DNA of 64,000 nt from Pseudomonas sp. LP_7_YM (GTDB taxonomy: Bacteria; Pseudomonadota; Gammaproteobacteria; Pseudomonadales; Pseudomonadaceae), in NCBI RefSeq assembly GCF_004364435.1, contig NZ_SOCT01000002.1, positions 620,001 to 684,000 of the forward strand. The letters run 5' to 3'. Both the position numbers and the translations under genes were made by a program. The stretch's first letter is position 1. The number at the start of each line of letters is the position of its first letter. Under the pieces are notes generated by a model. That model saw nothing but the letters and a program-made list of their open reading frames with translations, was not told the DNA's origin and did not search any database. Positions 48,343 through 58,105 of this stretch are shown in pieces.

Positions 48343-49329
48343 ATGACCCAAACCGCCCCCATCGTCGTCGCGGCGCTGTACAAATTCGTCACCCTTTCGG
48401 ACTACGTAGAGATGCGCGAGCCGTTGCTAAGGGCAATGGTCGATAACGGCATCAAAGGCACCTTGCTGATCGCCGAAGAGGGCATCAATGGCACGGTTTC
48501 CGGCAGTCGCGAAGGCATTGATGGGCTGATGGCCTGGCTCAAGAACGACCCGCGCATGGACGACATAGACCACAAAGAGTCGTACTGCGACGCTCAGCCC
48601 TTCTACCGCACCAAGGTCAAGCTCAAGAAAGAGATCGTGACCCTGGGTGTGGAAGGTGTGGACCCGAACAAGGCCGTCGGTACCTACGTCGAGCCGCAGG
48701 ACTGGAATGCGCTGATCACCGATCCTGAGGTGCTGTTGATCGATACCCGCAACGACTACGAAGTGTCCATCGGCACCTTCGAGGGCGCTATCGATCCCAA
48801 AACCACGACTTTCCGCGAGTTTCCCGAGTACATCAAGGCCCACTTCGATCCGGCGAAACACAAGAAGGTCGCCATGTTCTGCACCGGGGGCATTCGTTGC
48901 GAAAAAGCCTCGAGCTACATGCTCGGCGAAGGCTTTGAAGAGGTCTATCACCTCAAGGGCGGAATTCTCAAGTATCTGAAAGAAGTGCCTCAGGCAGAAA
49001 GCCAGTGGCGCGGGGACTGCTTCGTCTTCGATAATCGCGTGACCGTTCGCCATGACCTGAGCAAAGGCGACTACGATCAATGCCATGCCTGCCGCACCCC
49101 GATCAGCGCCGAAGATCGCGCCAGCGAACACTACTCGCCTGGCGTCAGTTGCCCGCACTGCTGGGATTCGTTGAGCGAGAAGACCCGCCGCAGCGCGATC
49201 GACCGCCAGAAGCAGATCGACCTTGCCAAGGCACGCAATCAGCCCCATCCGATCGGTCGCAACTATCGGTTGCTCGATGGCCAACCCGACGTGAACCTGG
49301 CTGAAGAAGCCCAGACCCACGAGGCCTGA
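48343..49329 (+). CDS. trhO: tRNA uridine(34) hydroxylase TrhO (rhodanese-like)
   Basis: 328 residues. N-terminal ferredoxin-like part ([30 protein letters not shown]), a rhodanese domain with catalytic Cys in [18 protein letters not shown], and a C-terminal Cys cluster ([17 protein letters not shown]). The family makes 5-hydroxyuridine at tRNA position 34 with oxygen. GGAG precedes the ATG. The DsbA-like gene follows after 3 nt. Confidence 0.93.
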   Translation: MTQTAPIVVAALYKFVTLSDYVEMREPLLRAMVDNGIKGTLLIAEEGINGTVSGSREGIDGLMAWLKNDPRMDDIDHKESYCDAQPFYRTKVKLKKEIVTLGVEGVDPNKAVGTYVEPQDWNALITDPEVLLIDTRNDYEVSIGTFEGAIDPKTTTFREFPEYIKAHFDPAKHKKVAMFCTGGIRCEKASSYMLGEGFEEVYHLKGGILKYLKEVPQAESQWRGDCFVFDNRVTVRHDLSKGDYDQCHACRTPISAEDRASEHYSPGVSCPHCWDSLSEKTRRSAIDRQKQIDLAKARNQPHPIGRNYRLLDGQPDVNLAEEAQTHEA

Positions 49330-49332
49330 ACC

Positions 49333-49968
49333 ATGAACGCCCGCCTGCTTTATGTGATGGACCCGATGTGTTCATGGTGCTGGGGCTTTGCGCCCGTGGC
49401 CGATGCACTGGTCGAGCAGGCGAAGGCGGCGGGTCTGCCGTTGCATCTGGTGGTGGGCGGCTTGCGTACCGGCAGTGGTGCGGCACTGGAGCCAACCGCC
49501 AGGCGCTATATTCTCGAGCACTGGCATGCGGTGCAGAACACCACAGGCCAGTCGTTCAAATTCGAAGGTGCCTTGCCTGACGGCTTTGTCTATGACACCG
49601 AACCTGCGTGCCGCGCCATCGTCGCTGCGCGCAGTCTCGCGCCGGACATCGCCTGGAAGCTGGTCGGGGAAATCCAGCAGGCGTTCTACCTGCAAGGCCG
49701 GGACACGACCCATGCATCAGTGCTGGCGCAGCTTGCCGAGAGCGCCGGGCTGCCCCGCATCGAGTTTGCCGAAGCATTCGACAGCCCCGAACAGCATGCG
49801 GCCACTACATCGGATTTTTCCTGGGTGCGGGATCTTGGCATCGCCGGCTTTCCAACGCTGCTTGCTGAACGTGAGGGTCAGCTGGCCTTGCTGACCAACG
49901 GCTATCAACCCCTCGATACACTGGCGCCGCTCCTGGGCCGTTGGCTGGAGCGTGCAGCCAGTGCGTGA
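49333..49968 (+). CDS. DsbA-family thioredoxin-like oxidoreductase
   Basis: 211 residues, no signal peptide, so cytoplasmic. Redox motif in MDPMCSWCWGFAPV (CSWC), then a helical insert and a cis-Pro region in AGFPTLLAEREG. FrnE/DsbA-like; may act as a disulfide isomerase or thiol protector. It starts 3 nt after trhO and overlaps the ABC transporter gene, so the three form one unit. Confidence 0.88.
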   Translation: MNARLLYVMDPMCSWCWGFAPVADALVEQAKAAGLPLHLVVGGLRTGSGAALEPTARRYILEHWHAVQNTTGQSFKFEGALPDGFVYDTEPACRAIVAARSLAPDIAWKLVGEIQQAFYLQGRDTTHASVLAQLAESAGLPRIEFAEAFDSPEQHAATTSDFSWVRDLGIAGFPTLLAEREGQLALLTNGYQPLDTLAPLLGRWLERAASA

Positions 49969-51802
49969 CCCCCTCGACGGCAAAGGTTCGCGAGCAATCC
50001 CCCGCGACAACCCGCTCGCACAAACTGACCGCCTCGACTGGGCGCAGATCCGCAAGCTTGCACTGCATCACAAACGATCGCTCTGGATCGCCAATGGCGT
50101 CGCCGTGCTGGCAGTGCTGTGTTCGGTGCCCATTCCATTGCTGCTGCCTCTGTTGGTCGACGAGGTGTTGTTAGGCAAGGGCAATGCGGCGCTGTTGTTC
50201 ATGAATAAATTTTTGCCAGCCAGCCTGCATAAGCCGGTCGGTTATATCGGGCTGATCCTGGCCGCCACGTTGTGCCTGCGACTGGGCGCCTTGCTGTTCA
50301 ACGTGATTCAGGCGCGCCTGTTTGCCGGGTTGGCGAAGGATATCGTCTATCGCATTCGTATCCGGCTGATCGAGCGGCTCAAACGGATTTCCCTGGGCGA
50401 ATACGAAAGTCTGGGCAGCGGCACGGTGACTGCGCATCTGGTCACCGATCTGGACACGCTGGACAAATTCGTCGGCGAGACCTTGAGCAGGTTCCTGGTG
50501 GCGATGCTGACGCTGACCGGTACTGCCGCCATTCTGGTCTGGATGCACTGGCAGTTGGCGCTGTTGATCCTGCTGTTCAACCCGTTGGTGATTTACGCCA
50601 CGGTCAAGTTGGGCAAACGCGTCAAGCACCTCAAGAAACTGGAAAACGACAGCACTTCGCGGTTCACTCAGGCCCTGACTGAAACACTGGATGCGATCCA
50701 GGAAATCCGCGCCGGCAATCGCCAGGGCTACTTCCTCGGGCTGCTCGGCGGACGGGCAAGAGAGGTGCGCGACTATGCCGTGTCCTCGCAGTGGAAGAGC
50801 GACGCCTCGGGCCGTGCCAGCGGGTTACTGTTTCAGTTCGGTATCGATATTTTCCGCGCGGCGGCGATGCTTACGGTGTTGTTCTCCGATCTTTCCATCG
50901 GCCACATGCTGGCCGTGTTCAGCTACCTGTGGTTCATGATCGGCCCGGTGGAGCAGCTGCTGAATCTGCAATATGCCTTTTATGCCGCAGGCGGAGCGCT
51001 GACCCGTATCAATGAGTTGCTGGCCCGCGCCGACGAGCCGCAATACGAAGGCGGTGTCAATCCGTTCAATGGCCGCGAAACCGTGGGCATCGAGGTGCGC
51101 GGTCTGTGCTTCGGTTACAACCAGGAACGAGTGCTCGATCACCTTGACCTGTCCATCACGCCGGGTGAAAAGGTGGCCATTGTGGGCGCCAGCGGCGGCG
51201 GGAAGAGTACGCTGGTTCAGCTGCTGCTTGGCCTCTACACCGCTGATGCCGGTAGCATTCGCTTCGGCGGCGCAACCCTGCAAGATATTGGCCTTGAGAC
51301 CGTGCGCGAAAACGTTGCGGTGGTCTTGCAGCATCCTGCGCTGTTCAATGACACCGTCCGCGCCAATCTTGCCATGGGCCGAGAGCGGACCGACCAAGCC
51401 TGTTGGCAGGCGCTGCAGATAGCCCAACTGGACGCCACGATTCGCGCCTTGCCACAAGGGCTGGACAGTGTCGTCGGGCGCTCCGGAGTGCGCTTGTCCG
51501 GCGGCCAGCGACAGCGGCTGGCCATTGCGCGAATGGTGCTTGCCGACCCCAAAGTGGTGATTCTCGACGAGGCCACATCGGCGCTGGACGCTGCTACCGA
51601 ATACAACTTGCACCAGGCCCTGAACCGCTTCCTCACCGGGCGAACGACGTTGATCATTGCCCACCGCCTGTCGGCGGTGAAGCAGGCCGACCGTGTGCTG
51701 GTCTTCGATGGAGGCAGGATCGCCGAGGACGGGGACCACCAGCAGCTGATCGCCGACGGCGGTCTCTATGCACGTCTTTATGGCCACCTGCAACAGGTGT
51801 AA
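49961..51802 (+). CDS. ABC exporter, fused permease-ATPase
   Basis: About 613 residues. N-terminal membrane domain with six helices, then the ATPase: Walker A VGASGGGKST, signature RLSGGQRQRL, Walker B VVILDEATSALD and H-loop LIIAHRLSAV. MsbA/multidrug type, substrate unknown; self-dimer expected. The chosen GTG is 10 nt after GGAG; another GTG 9 nt upstream (49952) sits too near that site. Overlaps the previous gene. Confidence 0.9.
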   Translation: MRDPLDGKGSRAIPRDNPLAQTDRLDWAQIRKLALHHKRSLWIANGVAVLAVLCSVPIPLLLPLLVDEVLLGKGNAALLFMNKFLPASLHKPVGYIGLILAATLCLRLGALLFNVIQARLFAGLAKDIVYRIRIRLIERLKRISLGEYESLGSGTVTAHLVTDLDTLDKFVGETLSRFLVAMLTLTGTAAILVWMHWQLALLILLFNPLVIYATVKLGKRVKHLKKLENDSTSRFTQALTETLDAIQEIRAGNRQGYFLGLLGGRAREVRDYAVSSQWKSDASGRASGLLFQFGIDIFRAAAMLTVLFSDLSIGHMLAVFSYLWFMIGPVEQLLNLQYAFYAAGGALTRINELLARADEPQYEGGVNPFNGRETVGIEVRGLCFGYNQERVLDHLDLSITPGEKVAIVGASGGGKSTLVQLLLGLYTADAGSIRFGGATLQDIGLETVRENVAVVLQHPALFNDTVRANLAMGRERTDQACWQALQIAQLDATIRALPQGLDSVVGRSGVRLSGGQRQRLAIARMVLADPKVVILDEATSALDAATEYNLHQALNRFLTGRTTLIIAHRLSAVKQADRVLVFDGGRIAEDGDHQQLIADGGLYARLYGHLQQV

Positions 51803-51930
51803 TACAGCTTGTCGGTTTTCATCTCCTCAGATATGAAATGGCGTATCGCCACTGGAACACGTCAATTCTTGCGCTACGCTTGAACACTGTGTTCGATCAT
51901 GGTGAAAAGCGTCATCTTTAGGTCTCTATG

Positions 51931-51948
51931 TCGCGCGATCACGCGCGA
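51931..51948. promoter_or_regulatory. GC-rich palindrome upstream of the GGDEF-EAL gene
   Basis: TCGCGCG-ATCA-CGCGCGA, perfect 7-bp arms, 124 nt before the ATG at 52072. No T-run, so more like an operator or RNA hairpin than a terminator. Confidence 0.4.
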
Positions 51949-52071
51949 AAGCAGCACGAAAATATGAGGAGCATTCCGTTGCATCGTGTAAGTTAGCCAA
52001 ATCCCTTATTTCTCAGGAGCGTCGCCTGGAAGGGGAAGTGAGTATCTGGCAGTGCGGATGAAAGGGACACC

Positions 52072-54537
52072 ATGAAGCAAAAGCGGATCCTCGAAAAGCC
52101 CCGCCTTTTGGGCATTGTCTGGCCATTTATTGCGGTAGTGCTGTTACAGGCGCTGCTTGGCTGCGTCAGCCTTGAAATGATGTCGGCGGTACGCAGTTAC
52201 GTGGGAGGGGAAAGCCTCTGGTCCAAAGGGCAGAAAGACGCGATTTACTATCTGAATCTGTATGCCAACAGCCGGGATGAAATCAATTACCTGAAATATC
52301 AGCGGGCCATTGCCGTCCCTCAGGGGGGTCATGATCTGCGGGTGGCAATGGATCAGCCCGAGCCTGATCTGGCGCGTGCAAAGGCGGGCATTCTTCAAGG
52401 GGGAAACGATTCTGACGATGCTCAGGGCGTCATCTGGCTTTATCTGAATTTCCGCCATTTCAGCTATCTGGAAAAGGCGGTCGATCTTTGGAAAATCGGC
52501 GACGACTACCTCGTACAGCTGGACGAAGTCGCCCGGGAGATGCATCAGCGCATTGTCGATGGCAGCGCCACCCATGCCGACGTGCTGGCATGGAAGCAGC
52601 AAATCAACGCCATCAACGAAGGTGTAACGCCTGCAGCCATGGCCTTCAGCGATGCGCTGGGTGCAGTTTCGCGGATGATTTTGCGGATTTTGGTGGTGGT
52701 CAACCTGACCACGGGGATCGTTCTGATCCTGTTGGCGCTGCTGCGTACACACAAATTGCTGGAGCAGCGGCATGCTTTCGCTCTAGCCCTCCAGACCGAG
52801 AAAGAGCGGGCCCAGATCACCCTGGAGTCGATTGGTGACGGAGTGATTACCACCGATGTCGATGGTTCGATCACCTACATGAATCCTGCCGCCGAGCACA
52901 TGACTCACTGGAAAAACGGGCAGGCGGTCGGTTTACCGTTGGCGGCGCTGTTCAATCTTATCGACGAGAACGATCAGAAGGACAACTCGACCCTGATCGA
53001 GCATATCCTCAGCGGCAAGCTGGGAGGTGGGAGCGAGAATGCCAAGCTCATTCAGCGTCTGGATGGCAGCACCGTATCGGTTGCGCTCGTAGGTTCGCCG
53101 ATTCGTACCGAGGGCAAGGTCTGTGGTGCGGTTCTGGTACTGCATGACATGACCCAGGAGCGGCAGTACATCGCCAGCCTGTCGTGGCAGGCCACGCACG
53201 ATGCCTTGACAGGGCTGGCCAACCGCCGGGAATTCGAATACCGACTGGAGCTGGCGTTGAGCGAGCTGGGTCACCAGCCGGGGCAGCATTCGCTCATGTT
53301 TCTGGACCTCGACCAGTTCAAGCTGGTTAACGATACCAGCGGCCACGCCGCCGGTGATGAACTGCTAAGGCACATTTGTACCTTGCTTCAACAGGGCATT
53401 CGCGAGGGCGATACCCTGGCGCGGCTAGGCGGTGACGAGTTCGGGATTCTACTGGAGCACTGCTCACCCGAGGTCGCCGAAGAAGTTGCCGAAGGCTTGC
53501 GTCAGACGGTGGAAAGTCTGCATTTCATTTGGAAAGGCCGCCCGTTCGTCACCACCGTCAGCATCGGCGTGGTGCATGTCTCCAATGCGCCAACGACGTT
53601 GGAAGCCTCGTTACGGTCGGCGGACATGGCTTGCTACATGGCCAAGGAAAAAGGCCGCAATCGGGTTCAGGTCTACAACGACGATGACTCGGAGCTGTCC
53701 ACCCGTTTTGGCGAAATGGCCTGGATTCAGCGGCTGCACGTCGCGCTGGAGGAGGACCGTTTTTGCCTGTATTCGCAGGAAATTGCACCGCTTGCTCGAG
53801 AGACCGCCAATGGGCGAGGCCACGTGGAGATTCTGCTGCGCCTGCGTGACGAATCGGGTCGGCTGATTCTGCCCGACAGCTTCATTCCCGCCGCCGAACG
53901 GTACGGGATGATGTCGACACTGGATCGCTGGGTAGTGCAGAGTGTTTTCAGGGTCATCGCCGAATGCCTTAGCGACAATCATGGCAAAGGGCCCATGGCG
54001 GTGTGTGCAATCAACCTGTCCGGGACCAGCATTGGCGACGACGCTTTTCTTGAGTTTCTGCGGCAGCAGTTCCAGATCTACGCCATTCCACCGGAACTCA
54101 TCTGTTTTGAAATCACCGAAACCAGTGCGATCGCTAACCTGGGCAGCGCCATTCGCTTCATCAATGAACTCAAGGGCCTGGGGTGCCGGTTTTCCCTGGA
54201 CGACTTCTGTGCGGGCATGTCGTCATTTGCTTACCTGAAGCATCTCCCGGTGGACTTCTTGAAGATCGATGGCAGTTTTGTAAGGGACATGCTTGACGAT
54301 CCGGTCAACCGGGCGATGGTCGAAGTGATCAACCAGATTGGACACGTAATGGGCAAACAGACGATTGCCGAGTTTGTTGAAAGCCCACAGATAGAACAGG
54401 TGTTACTGGAAATCGGTGTGGACTACGGTCAGGGGTATGTCATCGAGCGACCGCGGTTGTTTACCTGTGAATGTCTGCACGCGAGACCCGCGAGGCAGCC
54501 CCCAATGTTGCTCAGTGCCCCCGGGACCTATCGCTGA
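52072..54537 (+). CDS. Membrane PAS-GGDEF-EAL cyclic-di-GMP enzyme
   Basis: 821 residues. TM1 (about 13-34), a helical periplasmic domain of about 165 residues, TM2 (about 203-224), PAS (about 245-365), GGDEF and EAL. The cyclase site GGDEF is intact (453-457) with an inhibitory RxxD (REGD) five residues upstream. The EAL motif reads EILLR, but the other PDE residues are present: Asn in AINLSG, FEITET, LDDF, LKIDGSFV, AEFVE and YGQGY. So both activities are possible. AAGGGA precedes the ATG. Confidence 0.9.
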   Translation: MKQKRILEKPRLLGIVWPFIAVVLLQALLGCVSLEMMSAVRSYVGGESLWSKGQKDAIYYLNLYANSRDEINYLKYQRAIAVPQGGHDLRVAMDQPEPDLARAKAGILQGGNDSDDAQGVIWLYLNFRHFSYLEKAVDLWKIGDDYLVQLDEVAREMHQRIVDGSATHADVLAWKQQINAINEGVTPAAMAFSDALGAVSRMILRILVVVNLTTGIVLILLALLRTHKLLEQRHAFALALQTEKERAQITLESIGDGVITTDVDGSITYMNPAAEHMTHWKNGQAVGLPLAALFNLIDENDQKDNSTLIEHILSGKLGGGSENAKLIQRLDGSTVSVALVGSPIRTEGKVCGAVLVLHDMTQERQYIASLSWQATHDALTGLANRREFEYRLELALSELGHQPGQHSLMFLDLDQFKLVNDTSGHAAGDELLRHICTLLQQGIREGDTLARLGGDEFGILLEHCSPEVAEEVAEGLRQTVESLHFIWKGRPFVTTVSIGVVHVSNAPTTLEASLRSADMACYMAKEKGRNRVQVYNDDDSELSTRFGEMAWIQRLHVALEEDRFCLYSQEIAPLARETANGRGHVEILLRLRDESGRLILPDSFIPAAERYGMMSTLDRWVVQSVFRVIAECLSDNHGKGPMAVCAINLSGTSIGDDAFLEFLRQQFQIYAIPPELICFEITETSAIANLGSAIRFINELKGLGCRFSLDDFCAGMSSFAYLKHLPVDFLKIDGSFVRDMLDDPVNRAMVEVINQIGHVMGKQTIAEFVESPQIEQVLLEIGVDYGQGYVIERPRLFTCECLHARPARQPPMLLSAPGTYR

Positions 54538-54571
54538 GCGATCAACGCAATACAACATAAGGAGCTACGCA

Positions 54572-55366
54572 GTGATCGATACGTTCGTTAGAACCGGTCC
54601 GCTGATGGATGCCAGCAGTTACCCTGTCTGGGCGCAGCAATTGATCGAGGATTGCAGCGAGGCCAAGGCACGTGTGGTGGGGCATGAGCTTTATCAACGT
54701 ATGAGAGACGGCCAGCTCAGTGCTGGCACGATGCGTCAGTACCTGATTGGCGGTTGGCCCGTGGTGGAGCAGTTTGCGGTCTATATGGCGCACAACCTGA
54801 CCAAAACCCGCTTCGCCCGTCACCCCGGCGAGGACATGGCTCGCCGCTGGCTGATGCGCAATATCCGGGTTGAACTCAACCATGCCGACTACTGGATAAA
54901 CTGGAGCGCGGCCCATGGTGTCACGTTGGAGGATCTGCAAGCGCAGCAAGTCCCTTCAGAGTTGCACGCACTCAGTCACTGGTGCTGGCATAGCTGCTCG
55001 TCGGACCCTCTGGCCGTGGCGATGGCTGCCACCAACTATGCGATCGAGGGGGCGACCGGCGAATGGTCCGCCGTGGTCTGTTCAAAGGAAACCTACGCAG
55101 ATCTGTTCCCGCCGCAGACCCGCAAGCGCGCCATGAAGTGGCTGAAGATGCATGCGCAATATGACGACTCCCACCCTTGGGAAGCCTTGGAAATCATTTG
55201 CACCCTGGCGGGCAATAATCCCTCTGAACAGTTGCAGGCAGACCTGAGAAGGGCGATCTGCAAAAGCTACGAATACATGTACCTGTTCCTGGAACGGTGC
55301 ATGGCGCTTGAATCGTCAGGTGAGGCGAAGACGCCAGCACGGCGGTACGACACTGCTCAAGCATGA
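54572..55366 (+). CDS. undA: UndA, iron-dependent fatty-acid decarboxylase making 1-undecene
   Basis: 264 residues, haem-oxygenase-like diiron oxidase often mislabelled TenA regulator. Counting from the GTG start (MIDTFVRTGPL), the ligands fall exactly as in UndA: E101 and H104 (VELNHADYW), E159 (NYAIEGATGEW), H194, D198 and H201 (KMHAQYDDSH). UndA turns medium-chain fatty acids such as lauric acid into terminal alkenes with oxygen. AAGGAG lies 7 nt before the GTG. It is 34 nt after the GGDEF-EAL gene and 5 nt from the convergent GGDEF gene, with no terminator between. Confidence 0.9.
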   Translation: MIDTFVRTGPLMDASSYPVWAQQLIEDCSEAKARVVGHELYQRMRDGQLSAGTMRQYLIGGWPVVEQFAVYMAHNLTKTRFARHPGEDMARRWLMRNIRVELNHADYWINWSAAHGVTLEDLQAQQVPSELHALSHWCWHSCSSDPLAVAMAATNYAIEGATGEWSAVVCSKETYADLFPPQTRKRAMKWLKMHAQYDDSHPWEALEIICTLAGNNPSEQLQADLRRAICKSYEYMYLFLERCMALESSGEAKTPARRYDTAQA

Positions 55367-55371
55367 GCCAC

Positions 55372-56298
55372 TCAGCCGGCCATTTCGAGACGGTTACGGC
55401 CTTGTCGTTTGGCCGCATAGAGTGCGGAGTCAGCGCGACGCACCAGACTGTCGGGGGATTCTCCCGGCAGCAGTGTCGCGCAGCCCAGGCTGATGGTCAG
55501 CTGCGCCGCGCTGTGGTTAGCCGGACATTTGAGTTGCAGGATAGCCTGGCGCAGACGTTCGCCCACCAGAGCGGCTGACTCACGAGGGGTATTGGTCAGC
55601 ACGATCAGAAACTCCTCCCCACCGAATCTGAAGACTTGATCGATGTTACGCAGGCGATCCTTGATCATGTCCGCCACGGCCTTGAGCACTTCATCGCCCG
55701 TGACGTGGCCGTGGGTGTCGTTGATGCCTTTGAAATGATCGATGTCCAGCATCAGCGCTGACAGCGGTTGCTGATGGCGGCGGGCAATTTCGGCCTCGCG
55801 GGAGAGTGACTGCTCCATGGCAATACGATTGCCAGCACCGGTCAACGGGTCGCGCAATGCGCTCAGGCTCGCATGTCGGTAAAGCAGCGCGTTGCGCAGC
55901 GGGTAAATCAGGTTGCTCAACAAGGATTCGAGTTGGGCGAGCTCATCCTCGCCAAAGGCCTGATCGCGCTGAAACGTCAGTTGCCCCATTTGCTCGCCTT
56001 CATACGTGATGCAGTAGCTGGCGTCGTGACGCGCGCGCGCGCCGAGTTCCAGACGCAGGTCTGTGCCCTCGTGCCTGTAAATAAGCGCACCCAGCGGAAT
56101 CAGTTGCTGAACACTCTGGAAGAACATCGCCAGGACCTTGTCCGCTTCCAGGCTTGTCTGTAGCTGCAGGCCAAGCCGGCGTTGCAGCTGGTCATAGTCC
56201 AGCAGTGGCTGGGCTAGAAATTGAGCAGGCGAAAAGCCGAAGCGTTGCAGCCTCGCACTGTTGAAATCAATGGCATTGGTTCGTGTGGGAAAACTCAT
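55372..56298 (-). CDS. GGDEF diguanylate cyclase
   Basis: 308 residues. N-terminal GAF-like sensory part (about 40-150, LGALIYRHEGTDLRLELG) and a C-terminal GGDEF domain with RDPLTGAGNRIAME, DIDHFKGINDTHGH and the active GGEEF. An inhibitory RNID lies five residues before it. Makes cyclic di-GMP. GGAG 7 nt before ATG supports MSFPTRTNA as the start. Confidence 0.9.
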   Translation of the reverse strand: MSFPTRTNAIDFNSARLQRFGFSPAQFLAQPLLDYDQLQRRLGLQLQTSLEADKVLAMFFQSVQQLIPLGALIYRHEGTDLRLELGARARHDASYCITYEGEQMGQLTFQRDQAFGEDELAQLESLLSNLIYPLRNALLYRHASLSALRDPLTGAGNRIAMEQSLSREAEIARRHQQPLSALMLDIDHFKGINDTHGHVTGDEVLKAVADMIKDRLRNIDQVFRFGGEEFLIVLTNTPRESAALVGERLRQAILQLKCPANHSAAQLTISLGCATLLPGESPDSLVRRADSALYAAKRQGRNRLEMAG

Positions 56299-56585
56299 GT
56301 CTTCGCTCCTGCGCCGCTCATCGGCATGGCAGAGATAGAGCGAAACTCGTGCCAATTCGAATGTACGATTGGCCCTCCATAGAAATCAGAGGCTTAGCTT
56401 GCATAGGCGCTGGCAAGGACAGTGGACGCGCCTTGGGATTGGCTCCCCTGAGGGCCTGCGGGCCGAAGAACGGCCCAGAGCCGGCGGAAAACTGCCGAGG
56501 GAGCAAGCAGGTCGCGACCGGATCGCTCCTTTTTTCGAAGGCTTGCCGTCGCTATCGATGCAGGCAGAGTCAGGTGACGTTCGGA

Positions 56586-57332
56586 TTACTTCTGCTGAGC
56601 GTCGAACGCCTGGCCATTGACACCCCGGCTATCGGGGCCCATCAGGTACAGGTAGACCGGCATTATTTCCTCGGGAGCAGGGTTGTTCAGCGGGTTTTCC
56701 GCAGGATATGCCTGAGCGCGCATTTCGGTTCGGGTTCCGCCGGGATTGATGCTGTTGGCGCGTACCGATGCGAGGTTTTCCAGTTCGTCGGCCAGGGTTT
56801 GCATCAACCCTTCGGTGGCGAACTTGGACACTCCGTAGGCGCCCCAGTAGGCGCGACCCTTACGCCCGACGCTGCTTGAAGTGAAGACCATCGAAGCGTC
56901 GCGAGACAACTTGAGCAGCGGCAGCAGGGCCGACGTGAGCATGAATGTCGCATTGACGTTGACGTGCATCACGCGCATGAAATGCTCACCCGACAATTGC
57001 TCGATTGGCGTACGCGGGCCAATGATCGACGCATTGTGCAGCAAGCCGTCCAGATGTCCGAATTCAGCCTCGATCATCGCTGCCAACTCGTCGTACTGAT
57101 GGGGCAGGGCGGTTTCGAGATTGAAGGGAATGACCACTGGCTGTGGATGACCTGCGGCTTCGATTTCGTCGTAGACAGCGGCCAGGTTCGCCTCGGTTTT
57201 ACCCAGCAGCAGTACGGTCGCGCCGTGAGCCGCGTAGGTTGTGGCAGCGGCGGCGCCAATGCCACGACCGGCACCGGTCACCAGAATGACACGGTCTTTG
57301 AGCAGGTCGGGGCGGGCGGAGTAGTTGAACAT
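56586..57332 (-). CDS. yciK: YciK-family short-chain oxidoreductase
   Basis: 248 residues, classical SDR. NAD(P)-binding VTGAGRGIGAAAATTYA, NAS in LLHNASIIGP, catalytic Ser/Tyr/Lys in SSSVGRKGRAYWGAYGVSKFA. Substrate unknown. It follows mupP by 98 nt on the same strand, a conserved Pseudomonas order. Start MFNYSARPDLL. Confidence 0.9.
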   Translation of the reverse strand: MFNYSARPDLLKDRVILVTGAGRGIGAAAATTYAAHGATVLLLGKTEANLAAVYDEIEAAGHPQPVVIPFNLETALPHQYDELAAMIEAEFGHLDGLLHNASIIGPRTPIEQLSGEHFMRVMHVNVNATFMLTSALLPLLKLSRDASMVFTSSSVGRKGRAYWGAYGVSKFATEGLMQTLADELENLASVRANSINPGGTRTEMRAQAYPAENPLNNPAPEEIMPVYLYLMGPDSRGVNGQAFDAQQK

Positions 57333-57430
57333 GGGTGGCCTCATTGGTCCTTGTCGTTGGCGCGCTGGTCAGGCGATGCCAAGCGTTTTGGCGCTTGCGC
57401 GGCCGGGGACTTTTATCCGCGCCCGGAGCG

Positions 57431-58102
57431 TCAGCAGCTGCACAGCGCGTTATCCAGCACTCGCAGCAGTTCCAGGGGATGATCCACGACCACGTCTGCA
57501 CCCCAGTGATCGGGATTGTCGTTGGGGTGAATATAGCCGTAGCGCACGGCAGCGGTTTTAGTGCCAGCGTCGCGGCCCGACTCGATATCACGCAAGTCAT
57601 CGCCCACGAACAGCACGCTGGCCGGGTCCAGGCCGAGCATTTTGCAGGCCAGCAGCAATGGCTCCGGATCCGGCTTGCTTTTGCTGACATGATCGGGACA
57701 AATCAGTACCGCCGAGCGCTCGGACAGGCCCAGTTGCTCCATGATCGGCTGAGCGAAGCGCACGGGTTTGTTCGTAACCACGCCCCAGAGCAGCTTTGCT
57801 GTTTCGATGTCGGTCAACAGTTGCTCCATGCCGCCGAACAGCGTGCTGTGAACGGCGCAGTCCTTCTGATAGCGCTCCAGAAACTCCAGGCGCAAGGCCT
57901 CGAACTCCGGCGCGCTCGGCGACATCGCAAACGCGGCTGAAACCATGGCCTTGGCCCCGCCGGAAATTTCATCGCGGATCAGCTTGTCGTCGACAGCAGG
58001 AAAGCCGCGTTCGGCCAGCATGGCCTGGCAGATAGCGATGAAATCCGGCGCGGTGTCGAGCAAAGTGCCGTCCATGTCGAATAGAACCGCTCTGAGGCGC
58101 AT
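57431..58102 (-). CDS. mupP: N-acetylmuramic acid 6-phosphate phosphatase MupP
   Basis: 223 residues, HAD phosphatase of the Gph type. Nucleophile Asp in [23 protein letters not shown], Lys in [13 protein letters not shown] and acidic [11 protein letters not shown]. In Pseudomonas the gene between ubiG and yciK is MupP, which acts in the peptidoglycan recycling route that bypasses early UDP-MurNAc synthesis and so affects fosfomycin and AmpC levels. Starts 3 nt after the ubiG stop. Confidence 0.9.
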   Translation of the reverse strand: MRLRAVLFDMDGTLLDTAPDFIAICQAMLAERGFPAVDDKLIRDEISGGAKAMVSAAFAMSPSAPEFEALRLEFLERYQKDCAVHSTLFGGMEQLLTDIETAKLLWGVVTNKPVRFAQPIMEQLGLSERSAVLICPDHVSKSKPDPEPLLLACKMLGLDPASVLFVGDDLRDIESGRDAGTKTAAVRYGYIHPNDNPDHWGADVVVDHPLELLRVLDNALCSC

Positions 58103-58105
58103 GAC

